This document shows positions 1 to 6,740 of a stretch of 24,999 bases of DNA, piece by piece. The translations under genes and the position numbers were made by a program. The stretch is from positions 1 to 24,999 of the forward strand of contig CAZCLA010000041.1 of assembly GCA_964499285.1 (NCBI GenBank). The letters are read 5' to 3'. This stretch comes from JAGFIY01 sp964499285. Its GTDB lineage: Bacteria > Bacteroidota > Ignavibacteria > Ignavibacteriales > Melioribacteraceae. Under the pieces are notes generated by a model. That model saw only the letters and a program-made list of their open reading frames with translations, was not told the origin of the DNA and searched no databases. Each line of letters starts with the position of its first letter. Position 1 is the stretch's first letter.

Positions 1-233
1 TTTTTATAACTATCTGTGTCTTCAAAGATTAAACTGTCTAATTGGAATCCAGATGGTGTACTTAGAAAACAATTATTTCTAGAATGAATATTAAAGTCAA
101 ACAGTCCAGGAAATAGTAAATTATTAATGACCATATCATTAATGTTGGTTTTCAATTCTCTTTCATTAGATGATAAAACCTGAGAATAAATGTTTATTTG
201 TGGATATAATAATAAAAAAACCAATAATAACAT
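1..233 (-). CDS. secreted hypothetical protein, N-terminal part (cut by window edge)
   Basis: An open frame runs from ATG at 233 off the left edge of the window (77 full codons). It begins with a hydrophobic signal peptide (MLLLVFLLLYPQINIYSQ, likely cleaved after about residue 18) followed by a polar mature part with SNERELKTN and FPGLFDFNIHSRNN. The same frame stays open upstream through codons encoding LKNINK, so a non-ATG start nearer 251 that overlaps the preceding gene is possible. It lies 32 bp downstream of the small barrel gene and is probably co-transcribed with it. The family is not recognised. In this setting an exported or T9SS cargo protein is plausible, but its C-terminus is outside the window. 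Confidence 0.6.
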   Translation of the reverse strand, partial: MLLLVFLLLYPQINIYSQVLSSNERELKTNINDMVINNLLFPGLFDFNIHSRNNCFLSTPSGFQLDSLIFEDTDSYK

Positions 234-265
234 TTTATTTATGTTTTTCAGCTTAATTAAAGAAT

Positions 266-946
266 CTATTGTATGCTAATTCCTACAGCTATTTGAGATG
301 TATTTATGATTTTATTATCGAAGATATGTATACCCCTCAAACTTATAGCAAAAGTGTTGGTCACGAAATAATAAAATCCGATTCCTGTCGAGATACTTAT
401 AGTATTAGAAATTAGATCAATTTCATCATTTATCATTTTATTCAGAGGGATATCTCCATACGAAGAATACAACATCACATTTCCTGGAGTTCTAACAGTT
501 TTTGATATAGCAAAATTATAATTAAAAAACAAACTTATAAACGGTACAATTTTATTATATGCTTGTGAATAAGTAATTCCGGTCGTGAAGGGAAATAAAT
601 CATACAATATTTCAACTAGTTTATATGATGATACTTGAAAATAAGTCATTCCATTATAGTTTAGTTCCCCAATATCATTTTTAATTCTATTTATCGTTTC
701 ACTAGTATTAAAATATCCAATCGAGAATAGTATACTAAAATTCTGGTTAATCTTTAAATGAGATTCTAAGCCAACGTTAAAACCAACGTGTGATTCGTTA
801 CTTATGCTTATTCCCGAGATTACACCTATTCGGACATTCCCAGAATCTATATTTGTGAAAACTGGTTGAGATTGTATAGTGCCCATAATCAATATGTAAA
901 ATAATATTGGAACAAGAATTTTATGAATCATAACAATTATCCCCAT
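266..946 (-). CDS. small outer-membrane beta-barrel-like protein
   Basis: A 226-residue protein with a hydrophobic signal segment (about residues 6-25, ending TIQSQP). The rest alternates polar and hydrophobic residues with glycines (IGVISGISISNES, FNVGLESHLKI, ISTGIGFYYFVTN, FAISLRGIHIF) and ends AVGISIQ, as in 8-stranded outer-membrane barrels of the porin/OmpA-N type. No specific family is recognised. ATG at 946 has GGGAG six bases upstream. A second ATG at 931 (MIHKIL) would give a more typical signal peptide. The Shine-Dalgarno sequence lies in the 3' arm of a strong hairpin (954-979) that also resembles a terminator, so expression may depend on read-through or on opening the hairpin. 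The gene follows the split FnIII/T9SS gene. Confidence 0.65.
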   Translation of the reverse strand: MGIIVMIHKILVPILFYILIMGTIQSQPVFTNIDSGNVRIGVISGISISNESHVGFNVGLESHLKINQNFSILFSIGYFNTSETINRIKNDIGELNYNGMTYFQVSSYKLVEILYDLFPFTTGITYSQAYNKIVPFISLFFNYNFAISKTVRTPGNVMLYSSYGDIPLNKMINDEIDLISNTISISTGIGFYYFVTNTFAISLRGIHIFDNKIINTSQIAVGISIQ

Positions 947-979
947 TAAAAACTCCCAGCAGACATATGCCTGCTGGGA
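947..979 (-). terminator. hairpin plus U-run between two minus-strand genes, overlapping an SD
   Basis: The arms TCCCAGCAG (954-962) and CTGCTGGGA (971-979) pair perfectly over 9 bp around an 8-base loop. On the minus strand the hairpin is followed by AG and then TTTTT (948-952), which suits an intrinsic terminator for the gene ending at 988. The 3' arm on the minus strand contains GGGAG, which is also the best Shine-Dalgarno sequence for ATG at 946. The element could therefore attenuate or translationally mask the downstream barrel gene. Confidence 0.7.
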
Positions 980-987
980 AAAATATT

Positions 988-1311
988 TTATTTTGTAAGT
1001 ATCATTTTCTTACTTATTCTGGTTCGTTGGCTTCTTAATTCATATACATAAATACCGCTAGGGAATTCACCTGCATTAAATGTAATGGAATATACACCCA
1101 CAACTAAAGGGGAATTAATTAATGTTGCAATTTTCTCCCCTAATATATTATAAATTACGAGACTTATATGACTGTTTTCAGGTATTTCAAAATTAATATT
1201 AGTTGTTGGATTGAATGGGTTTGGATAATTCTGCTCTAGTTTATATTCAGGTATGTTTAAGGCATCATAGAGCTTAACTAGTTTCCAAAACTCATCAGTT
1301 GTCACAGTAAC
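988..1311 (-). pseudogene. detached C-terminal T9SS sorting domain, in frame with the upstream gene
   Basis: Directly after the TAA at 1312-1314 the same reading frame continues for 107 codons. It gives VTVTTDEFWKLVKLYDA, then a complete T9SS type A sorting domain: YKLEQNYPNPFNPTTNINF, an ILGEKIATL turn, PSGIYVYEL and a terminal KKMILTK. The domain has no signal peptide. A GTG at 1303-1305 could act as a start, but no good Shine-Dalgarno sequence precedes it. VTVTT is the expected last strand of the FnIII domain that ends the upstream gene, so the two parts were one protein of about 330 residues. It is best read as the 3' half of a gene broken by a nonsense mutation. Stop read-through or a sequencing error are alternatives. 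Confidence 0.7.
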
Positions 1312-1980
1312 TTATTGTTCGGAAGAATAGCCTGAAGTATTATCATTCACATCCTGAGATTTTATTTTATACTTGTTTACATATAGTGGATCGAATTTGC
1401 CAGCATGTTCAACTGAATAATCAGTCCATTGAGTTGTTGTTGCTGAAACAGTGGCTACATCAGCATATCCTGTAACACCTTCGACTTTTTTGGCGATAAT
1501 ATAAGAATCTTTATCGGCTTGGCTAATTGCTGACCAAGATAGAACTGGATTTGAACCACTAAAATCAGCCGTGAAATTCTGTGGATACGGAGGATTTTCA
1601 TTATCAACAACATAGAAATCCAGGATGTTTGAATACATCCAATAATTGTTTTGCCCAGCGAAATCGTAATCAACCCAAACACGGGCTTGAATTTGATAAT
1701 GTCCCTCAATTGTAAGAGCCCATCCACCCGATTGGCCGGGAATCCAAGCTGTCCATTTCCCATCTGGGTATTTAATTCTACACTGATATGTACTCACAAC
1801 CCAATAACCACCAACTGTTGCTATATGATAAGACATAGGTGCGCTACCTGTGATAAATGTTGAATAGTAAGTTTTTCCGTCATAAACATCCCCAGGAGAC
1901 CCAACATCGAAATATACATTAGCTGCTGAAGTTACAATGTTTCCACATAACAATGTAATAATTATAAAAGCTTTTTTCAT
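1312..1980 (-). CDS. secreted FnIII-domain protein, prematurely stopped before its T9SS domain
   Basis: A 222-residue product with a clear signal peptide (MKKAFIIITLLCGNIVTSAA) and a strong AAGGAG Shine-Dalgarno sequence upstream of ATG at 1980. Residues of about 20-125 form a beta-rich, Trp/Tyr-rich domain that I do not recognise (YFDVGSPGDVYDGKTYYS, WTAWIPGQSGGW). About 130-222 is a fibronectin type III domain (PPYPQNFTADF, VLSWSA, YVNKYKIKSQDVNDNTSGYSSEQ). The frame ends at TAA in CAA-TAA-GTT, one strand before the FnIII fold is complete, and the sorting domain that should follow is downstream in the same frame. If translation stops here, the protein would reach the periplasm by Sec but lack the signal for T9SS export and surface attachment. 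It follows the truncated propeller paralogue by 52 bp. Confidence 0.75.
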   Translation of the reverse strand: MKKAFIIITLLCGNIVTSAANVYFDVGSPGDVYDGKTYYSTFITGSAPMSYHIATVGGYWVVSTYQCRIKYPDGKWTAWIPGQSGGWALTIEGHYQIQARVWVDYDFAGQNNYWMYSNILDFYVVDNENPPYPQNFTADFSGSNPVLSWSAISQADKDSYIIAKKVEGVTGYADVATVSATTTQWTDYSVEHAGKFDPLYVNKYKIKSQDVNDNTSGYSSEQ

Positions 1981-2032
1981 TTCATCTCCTTTTTTTTATT
2001 TTGTTTTGAAATGTAACTTTCCAACTTAAGCA

Positions 2033-2446
2033 TTATAATTCTCCATCAAAAGGGGATTTCCTCAAATTTTTCTCTTTTGGCATATTTTCAAACTCAAATC
2101 TTAATAATTCCCCTTCTTCACCTGTATTAAGATCACGCCAAATAATATATACAGTCAAATCTATCTGAGATTGATATACACACTCATTTTTGGAATTAAA
2201 CAACGAAGGTAAATATCTGTTAAAGCCAGCACCTACAATCGAATTTGAATCGAGATTATAATAACTTACTCCCCCAGGAAAGTCCCACGAAAGAATATAT
2301 AGACCATTATTAAATTTATCATACGTAAAATAACCGTAGGTTGGCTCGGTCAAATTGATTTCTTGACCGAGACATTGTTTCCATGGCAAAACAATACCAA
2401 GAATTAGAAATGAAACAAAAATAGTATTTAGGTAAGATCGTAACAT
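2033..2446 (-). CDS. truncated paralogue of the adjacent beta-propeller/T9SS protein
   Basis: A 137-residue product with a signal peptide (residues 1-27, ending QCLGQ). It aligns with the N-terminus of the 443-residue product encoded at 5073-6404. YFTYDKFNNGLYI matches YFTYDKFNNGMFI, LPSLFNSKNECVYQSQ matches LPAMYNNSDKCIYNSQ, and LNTGEEGELLRFE matches IKTGEEEVIFE. Similarity stops at SPF, where the full-length copy continues into its propeller repeats and T9SS domain. Here the frame ends and a different gene follows. The product would be exported but has only the first propeller part and no sorting domain. It is preceded by one copy of the 187-bp intergenic repeat, as is the full-length gene, so gene start and leader were duplicated together. 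It may be a decaying remnant or a short functional derivative. Confidence 0.65.
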   Translation of the reverse strand: MLRSYLNTIFVSFLILGIVLPWKQCLGQEINLTEPTYGYFTYDKFNNGLYILSWDFPGGVSYYNLDSNSIVGAGFNRYLPSLFNSKNECVYQSQIDLTVYIIWRDLNTGEEGELLRFEFENMPKEKNLRKSPFDGEL

Positions 2447-2486
2447 TACTTTATACCTTCATAGTTTTTAATAAATAAAAAACACG

Positions 2487-2505
2487 AGTTGTTTAACAAC
2501 TTGTT
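2487..2505. promoter_or_regulatory. overlapping palindromes upstream of the truncated paralogue
   Basis: AGTTGTT-T-AACAACT (2487-2501) is a perfect odd palindrome, and it overlaps AACAA-C-TTGTT (2495-2505). It lies about 45 bp upstream of the ATG at 2446, inside the putative leader. The full-length gene copy keeps only a decayed version (ACTTGTCAACTCG near 6460-6472). It could be an operator or a small RNA hairpin. The sequence does not decide between them. Confidence 0.3.
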
Positions 2506-2542
2506 AATTCATTCAGCTAAACTGCATTTGTCTTTACACTAA

Positions 2543-2728
2543 CTTGAGAAGTGAGAATGTTACGGAAGATATTTCGTCTCTATCTCCTTTTCAAAAGTTA
2601 AAAAATGTAGGACCTAAAAAAATGCTCGAGTATCAATATCTTTAAAATACAACATTGTCTTTTAATTTCAATATATATGATAACAAATATATGTTATTAA
2701 TAAACCGCAAAAAAAAAGTCCGGCAGAA
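2543..2728. repeat. 187-bp non-coding repeat, copy 1 (leader of the truncated paralogue)
   Basis: This block matches 6518-6704 with about six differences: five substitutions and one base in an A-run (7 versus 8 A). Weaker similarity continues to about 2514. Read on the minus strand it holds, in order, a T-run and terminator hairpin, a TAnnTTTG box in a small hairpin, an inverted-repeat pair (AAGATATT 2566-2573 with AATATCTT 2635-2642), a CTCGAG, and an AAAAGGAG with no start codon after it. The 315-bp gap 2447-2761 contains no supportable gene. The copy sits between the metallopeptidase gene end and the truncated propeller gene. It most likely acts as promoter plus a long 5' leader of about 230 nt. 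A small RNA or mobile intergenic repeat is possible. Confidence 0.85.
2684..2691 (-). promoter_or_regulatory. Bacteroidota-type -7 promoter box, copy 1
   Basis: On the minus strand the bases read TATATTTG, an exact match to the Bacteroidota -7 consensus TAnnTTTG. A TTTG lies about 16 bp upstream, at the end of the terminator T-run. That spacing is shorter than usual. The box is in the loop and 3' side of a conserved hairpin (ATAACA 2680-2685 with TGTTAT 2692-2697). Transcription would start near 2677 and give a leader of about 230 nt for the truncated paralogue. Confidence 0.4.
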
Positions 2729-2736
2729 CCAGACTT
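2710..2736 (-). terminator. degenerate terminator after the metallopeptidase gene (repeat copy 1)
   Basis: The minus strand reads AGTCTGG-TTCTG-CCGGACT followed by a run of T. The 7-bp stem has an A-C mismatch in the middle, and the loop is 5 bases. The equivalent element in the other repeat copy (6684-6713) is a perfect 8-bp GC-rich stem. Termination after the gene ending at 2762 is probably weaker here. Confidence 0.55.
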
Positions 2737-2761
2737 TAACAACTCGAAAAAGAATAAAATT

Positions 2762-5062
2762 TTATTTTATTAGAAGCATTTTTTTAGAAGTATAGTAAGT
2801 ACCGGCTTTAATCGTATAAATATACACACCACTTGGTAGAAAACTAGCATCAAAACTCACCCCATGATAGCCAGCCTCAAACTTATTATTAACTAACACC
2901 GCAACTCTCTGTCCAAGCATATTAAATACTTCAATTTTTACATGTTCAGCTTTGGGAAGTTGCCATTTTATTGTTGTTGAAGGATTAAAAGGATTTGGGA
3001 AATTTTGGGATACAGCATATTCCTTTGGTAATCCGTCTTCTTCTTTAACACTTGGTTTTTCTTCTGGTGGAGAGTATAAATTTGCGTAAGTATGAACTAT
3101 ATCTGATGATGGATCCGATTCAGGATGGGTGTTGTATACTGTTGTCACATAGTAATATACATCATCAGCACTTCCACCACCGATAGAAGATAAACCTATC
3201 CTTTCCGTTGTATCTCTAAAGACAGTGTGAGGAGTTGAACCTACTAACTGGAAGTTATTTGGCGTATCTCTTGATTTGTAAATATTGTAGTAATTTACTA
3301 CATCGCCAGAAACTTTAACTTTATCCCAGTATATTACGGGATTTCTAAAAAAAGTACCCGTTACCCTAACACTTGCCAGATGAACCCAACTCGGAGCGGA
3401 GCCAACAGGATCAAAATATTCATTAATGCCCACCTCAAAAGACATATAGGTTTCTGAACCATTTGTGTGCTTATTCATATTATAGATTTCCCAACCGGTT
3501 TCTTCTGCTTCAATAAAATATGTTAACCACTGTTGGGAATCAAAATCCCAGTAATCATATTTATATCCTAATATTTTAGTTGATGGTCTTGTAGTACTTG
3601 TTATATTATTTACTATATGGTTTTGTATGCTCTCATTAGAAAAAAAATCGGATCTTTTACTCATAAATCTTGCATAATGACCAGTTGGACTTGGCTCCCA
3701 ATCAATTGTTTCATTCCAATAAGATGCCCCCCCTTCAATTATATACTTGTAGTTTCCCCATAGATCCATCAGGTAATCATATTCACCACCGATAGCAAAG
3801 TCGTAGTAGTACCAATTTGAAGGACGATAATAATTACCATATGGATAGTCATCATTTGGTACTGGGGTTCTATTTTCCCAAGACATATAAGGTACTGCAA
3901 CTTTTAAATCATACCATTTTTTAGGGTCGAAATTAACAAGCGTTCCTTGATAATTACGATTGTACCAAACTAGAATGCCGGTATTATATCCGTAACCTTG
4001 AACTGCGTGTTCATAATAATTTGAAAAGGCTTTATCATATTCGGACGCATTATGAAACTCAAGTTGTAGATAATCGTTGAATTCATCATCAATATATATT
4101 TTCGCTGCTCGATAATATCCTTGCGATTTTTGTGAAGGAGAAAGAGAATAATTGACATCTGCTAACTTTATTTGTCCAAATTGTTGGTAGTTAGATTCAT
4201 TAATTATTAAGATTTCATCTTGATCAATCCAATCTAGAAATTCTAGATCTTTAACCGTTACCGGGCGCAATCCTTGTAGTGACCATCGAGCAGGCGTGGC
4301 ATCAATATTACACATCATATCATATTGTAGTGCAGCTGTTTTATGAGGGTGACTAACCTTTCTATCTAATAAACCAAGTAAATGAAGCCTCTCGTGAACA
4401 ATAGATCTAGGGTAATAATTTATGGACATAGGTATATTTTGCCCATTATACTCACACAAATCAACTGTTCCGCCATGTGAATTATGAAAATCATCACTAG
4501 AAGTACTACCAACTTCAAATATAAAATGGATGGCATCCGCACTATCGATTTTACTAGGGTAGACATTTTCAATCTGTGTTAAAATATCTGTACAAATTGC
4601 TTGATAATTATCCCATATCACACCACTACCACTACCGTAATATGAAAGATCATTACTTGCAATAAATGGATTCCCATTCGGCAGACCAACAAAATCCACA
4701 TCGAGAGTATGACGTCCATTTGAAGTAACATCAAAATATTCATTATATCCCTCGCCATAATACTCATCAAATGGTATTGAACCACCATTTCGACTAATTC
4801 TTGTTTCGAGTAACATGCCATTTCTGAACATTCCTAAAGTTGTATAGACAGAGTCGTCATTAGTTAAAACAGGCCATAATATTTGGTTGTTTTGATCACG
4901 ACGGTCATTAAACCCAACTGGTATGATAAGATCATGGAAGCTGCCTATCTTCGGAATGCTTCCCAATGCATCTTCGGATGAAGTAATATCATCAGTTATC
5001 TCAAAATCTTGAGCAATAATACTTGAAATTGATACCAAAAAAAGTAGAAGTACTAATTTCAT
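2762..5062 (-). CDS. secreted M6-like zinc metallopeptidase with T9SS sorting domain
   Basis: A 766-residue protein with a signal peptide (MKLVLLLFLVSISSIIAQ, 1-18). The putative catalytic domain contains HERLHLLGLLD at 223-233. This fits the HExxHxxGLxD zinc motif of immune-inhibitor-A (M6) type metallopeptidases, with YDMM at 247-250 in the place of the family's Met-turn (WDLM-like). A long Trp/Tyr-rich region follows. About residues 575-675 form an FnIII-like module (VIYWDKVKVSG, YYNIYKSRDTPNN, YYYVTTVYN). The last ~85 residues are a type A sorting domain (NFPNPFNPSTTI, LGQRVAVLVN, PSGVYIYTI, KKMLLIK). It should cross the outer membrane by T9SS and act as an extracellular protease. ATG at 5062 has GGAG six bases upstream and lies 10 bp after the propeller gene, so the two form an operon. 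The mature N-terminus (QDFEITD) resembles that of the propeller protein (QEFQITD). Confidence 0.8.
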   Translation of the reverse strand: MKLVLLLFLVSISSIIAQDFEITDDITSSEDALGSIPKIGSFHDLIIPVGFNDRRDQNNQILWPVLTNDDSVYTTLGMFRNGMLLETRISRNGGSIPFDEYYGEGYNEYFDVTSNGRHTLDVDFVGLPNGNPFIASNDLSYYGSGSGVIWDNYQAICTDILTQIENVYPSKIDSADAIHFIFEVGSTSSDDFHNSHGGTVDLCEYNGQNIPMSINYYPRSIVHERLHLLGLLDRKVSHPHKTAALQYDMMCNIDATPARWSLQGLRPVTVKDLEFLDWIDQDEILIINESNYQQFGQIKLADVNYSLSPSQKSQGYYRAAKIYIDDEFNDYLQLEFHNASEYDKAFSNYYEHAVQGYGYNTGILVWYNRNYQGTLVNFDPKKWYDLKVAVPYMSWENRTPVPNDDYPYGNYYRPSNWYYYDFAIGGEYDYLMDLWGNYKYIIEGGASYWNETIDWEPSPTGHYARFMSKRSDFFSNESIQNHIVNNITSTTRPSTKILGYKYDYWDFDSQQWLTYFIEAEETGWEIYNMNKHTNGSETYMSFEVGINEYFDPVGSAPSWVHLASVRVTGTFFRNPVIYWDKVKVSGDVVNYYNIYKSRDTPNNFQLVGSTPHTVFRDTTERIGLSSIGGGSADDVYYYVTTVYNTHPESDPSSDIVHTYANLYSPPEEKPSVKEEDGLPKEYAVSQNFPNPFNPSTTIKWQLPKAEHVKIEVFNMLGQRVAVLVNNKFEAGYHGVSFDASFLPSGVYIYTIKAGTYYTSKKMLLIK

Positions 5063-5072
5063 ATAGACTCCA

Positions 5073-6404
5073 TTATTTTAATAATAATAGTTTTTTTGTT
5101 ATTGAACGATATAAATTGTTTGATGAACTAATTCTCAATAAATAAATACCCGATCCTACTTTAACTTCCTCATTATTTTCACCAGTCCAGAAATAGTTAT
5201 ATTCTTTTTTGTTTGAATTAAACGTTTTGCTCAAGATTAATTGTCCCTTGATGTCATATATATTCATTATCAATGGTTCTAAGAGCTGGGAAGATATTTT
5301 AATATGAACTTGATCATTAAAGGGGTTTGGATATACCGAGACCTTTATCATTTGATTTTCATAAGATACATCTTCATTAGCTACACTTGTAGTTGTATCA
5401 ATAAAACTATATCCTCGAATCCTAAAATTGCTGAAGTATGCTAATGTATCATCCGATATCCATTCTAAATCATACGGTTCGTCAGTCACATCTCGATAAG
5501 TTGTAACACTATCCAAAACAATATTATAAACCATCAAATCTGGAGGGTTATCTACATCAGCAAACCAACTAAATGCCAGATTTAGATTATCTGGGGACCA
5601 GGCTAGCTCAAGGATTTCATCTTTAATAGTTCTATCCAATTCATAAATCATTCTAAATTTATCATCCTTATAATCGTACAAATAGACTTTGGGTGGAAAA
5701 GTTTCTTTCCCTACAGAAAATGCAACCACTTCAAATACTGGATTATAATCAAGTCTTAAAAGTTCATCCCCAGGCTCCAGTGGAATTTCAGCAATAGGAA
5801 TCATTTCTGATGTTTCAAGACTATACTCAGATATATACCCGTCGCAAGAATAGTAAATAATAGTTGTATTATTTTTCCAAGAATGAGGATTTTCATATCC
5901 ACAAGATTGGAACTCACTGCTGTTACCAATAATTGTGCTGTCTTCGATATTAAAAAACCAACCAGTTATATAAAATAGATGCCTGTCATCCGGAGAAATA
6001 CTAAATGGAGACTCCACATTTGAATTCTTATTTAATTGATTAACTGGCCCACTTGTTTCGAAAATTACTTCTTCTTCTCCTGTTTTAATATCAAACAAAA
6101 TGAATCGAATGAAACCATCTTGCTGTGAATTATAAATACATTTGTCGGAGTTGTTATACATTGCCGGAAGCAGATCAATTCCATATGAAAAAGTGTAAAT
6201 GGTCTCTTCTCTATCAAGATCAAAATATATAAATCCACTTTTCCCAAGTGGTGACCCCTTTATAAACATTCCATTGTTGAATTTATCGTAGGTAAAATAG
6301 GTTGCTGGGAAGTCAGTAATTTGGAATTCTTGCGAATAAATACTATTTCCCCACATAGAAAGAATGAATAAACAAGCGAAAGCGATTCTCAGATAACGAT
6401 TCAT
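5073..6404 (-). CDS. secreted WD40/TolB-like beta-propeller protein with T9SS sorting domain
   Basis: A 443-residue protein with a signal peptide ending SIYSQ (about residue 24). Propeller-type blades are recognisable from SPDDRHLFYITGW and AWSPDNLNLAFSWF, the PD40/TolB blade signature, with further DxxT/DYKDDKF strands up to about residue 340. The C-terminus is a type A sorting domain (VSVYPNPFNDQVHIK, MNIYDIKGQLIL, GSGIYLLRI, KKLLLLK). It is probably a surface-displayed or secreted binding protein; the ligand is unknown. The start at 6404 has GAGG just upstream. A second, truncated copy of its first third lies at 2033-2446, and both are preceded by the 187-bp repeat. The metallopeptidase gene begins 10 bp after its stop and is presumably co-expressed. 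Confidence 0.8.
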   Translation of the reverse strand: MNRYLRIAFACLFILSMWGNSIYSQEFQITDFPATYFTYDKFNNGMFIKGSPLGKSGFIYFDLDREETIYTFSYGIDLLPAMYNNSDKCIYNSQQDGFIRFILFDIKTGEEEVIFETSGPVNQLNKNSNVESPFSISPDDRHLFYITGWFFNIEDSTIIGNSSEFQSCGYENPHSWKNNTTIIYYSCDGYISEYSLETSEMIPIAEIPLEPGDELLRLDYNPVFEVVAFSVGKETFPPKVYLYDYKDDKFRMIYELDRTIKDEILELAWSPDNLNLAFSWFADVDNPPDLMVYNIVLDSVTTYRDVTDEPYDLEWISDDTLAYFSNFRIRGYSFIDTTTSVANEDVSYENQMIKVSVYPNPFNDQVHIKISSQLLEPLIMNIYDIKGQLILSKTFNSNKKEYNYFWTGENNEEVKVGSGIYLLRISSSNNLYRSITKKLLLLK

Positions 6405-6517
6405 ATATCCTCGTATTATTAAGAACTTAATCTAATATTTAGTTCATCAAAAAGAAAAACTTGTCAACTCGTAGGAAAGTGAATACAGCTGACTGAACTG
6501 TATTTCCTTGATACTAC

Positions 6518-6704
6518 CTTGAGAAGTAAAAATGTTACGGAAGATATTTCGTCTCTATCTCCTTTTCAAAAGTTAAAAAATGTAGGTCCTAAAAAAAATG
6601 CTCGAGTATCAATATCTTTAAAATACAACATTATCTTTTAATTTCAATATATATGATAACAAATATATGTTATTAATTAACCGCAAAAAAAAAGTCCGGC
6701 AGAA
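6518..6704. repeat. 187-bp non-coding repeat, copy 2 (leader of the propeller gene)
   Basis: About 97% identical to 2543-2728. It lies between the end of the carbohydrate-binding-repeat gene (6741) and the propeller gene (start 6404). Weaker similarity continues to about 6486. The inverted-repeat pair AAGATATT (6541-6548) and AATATCTT (6611-6618), the TATATTTG box and the ATAACA/TGTTAT hairpin are all conserved. The 336-bp gap 6405-6740 has no supportable gene. A 21-codon frame (ATG near 6632) is broken by the one-base A-run difference in the other copy. Confidence 0.85.
6660..6667 (-). promoter_or_regulatory. Bacteroidota-type -7 promoter box, copy 2
   Basis: The minus strand reads TATATTTG, an exact TAnnTTTG match identical to copy 1. 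A TTTG lies about 16 bp upstream. The predicted start near 6653 would give the propeller/metallopeptidase operon a leader of about 250 nt made mostly of the conserved repeat. The match is by eye only. Confidence 0.4.
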
Positions 6705-6713
6705 GCCGGACTC
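6684..6713 (-). terminator. strong rho-independent terminator of the TonB/PorV operon
   Basis: On the minus strand AGTCCGGC (6712-6705), loop TTCT and GCCGGACT (6700-6693) form a perfect 8-bp GC-rich stem followed by eight T. It lies 28 bp after the stop of the gene ending at 6741. It closes the four-gene operon and separates it from the propeller gene promoter immediately downstream. Confidence 0.9.
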
Positions 6714-6740
6714 TTAATTCACTAAACAATTAACTTAATA

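Noticed and set aside
2447..2761. Insertion sequence or transposon remnant as the cause of the repeated block
   Set aside because: Neither copy has terminal inverted repeats, transposase fragments or visible target-site duplications. The contents look like a terminator, promoter and leader.
6561..6632. A 21-codon open frame (starting MLYFKDIDTRAFF) within repeat copy 2 on the minus strand
   Set aside because: The other copy has one base fewer in the T-run and stops after 13 codons. There is no Shine-Dalgarno sequence before the ATG, so conservation of the block is not explained by coding.
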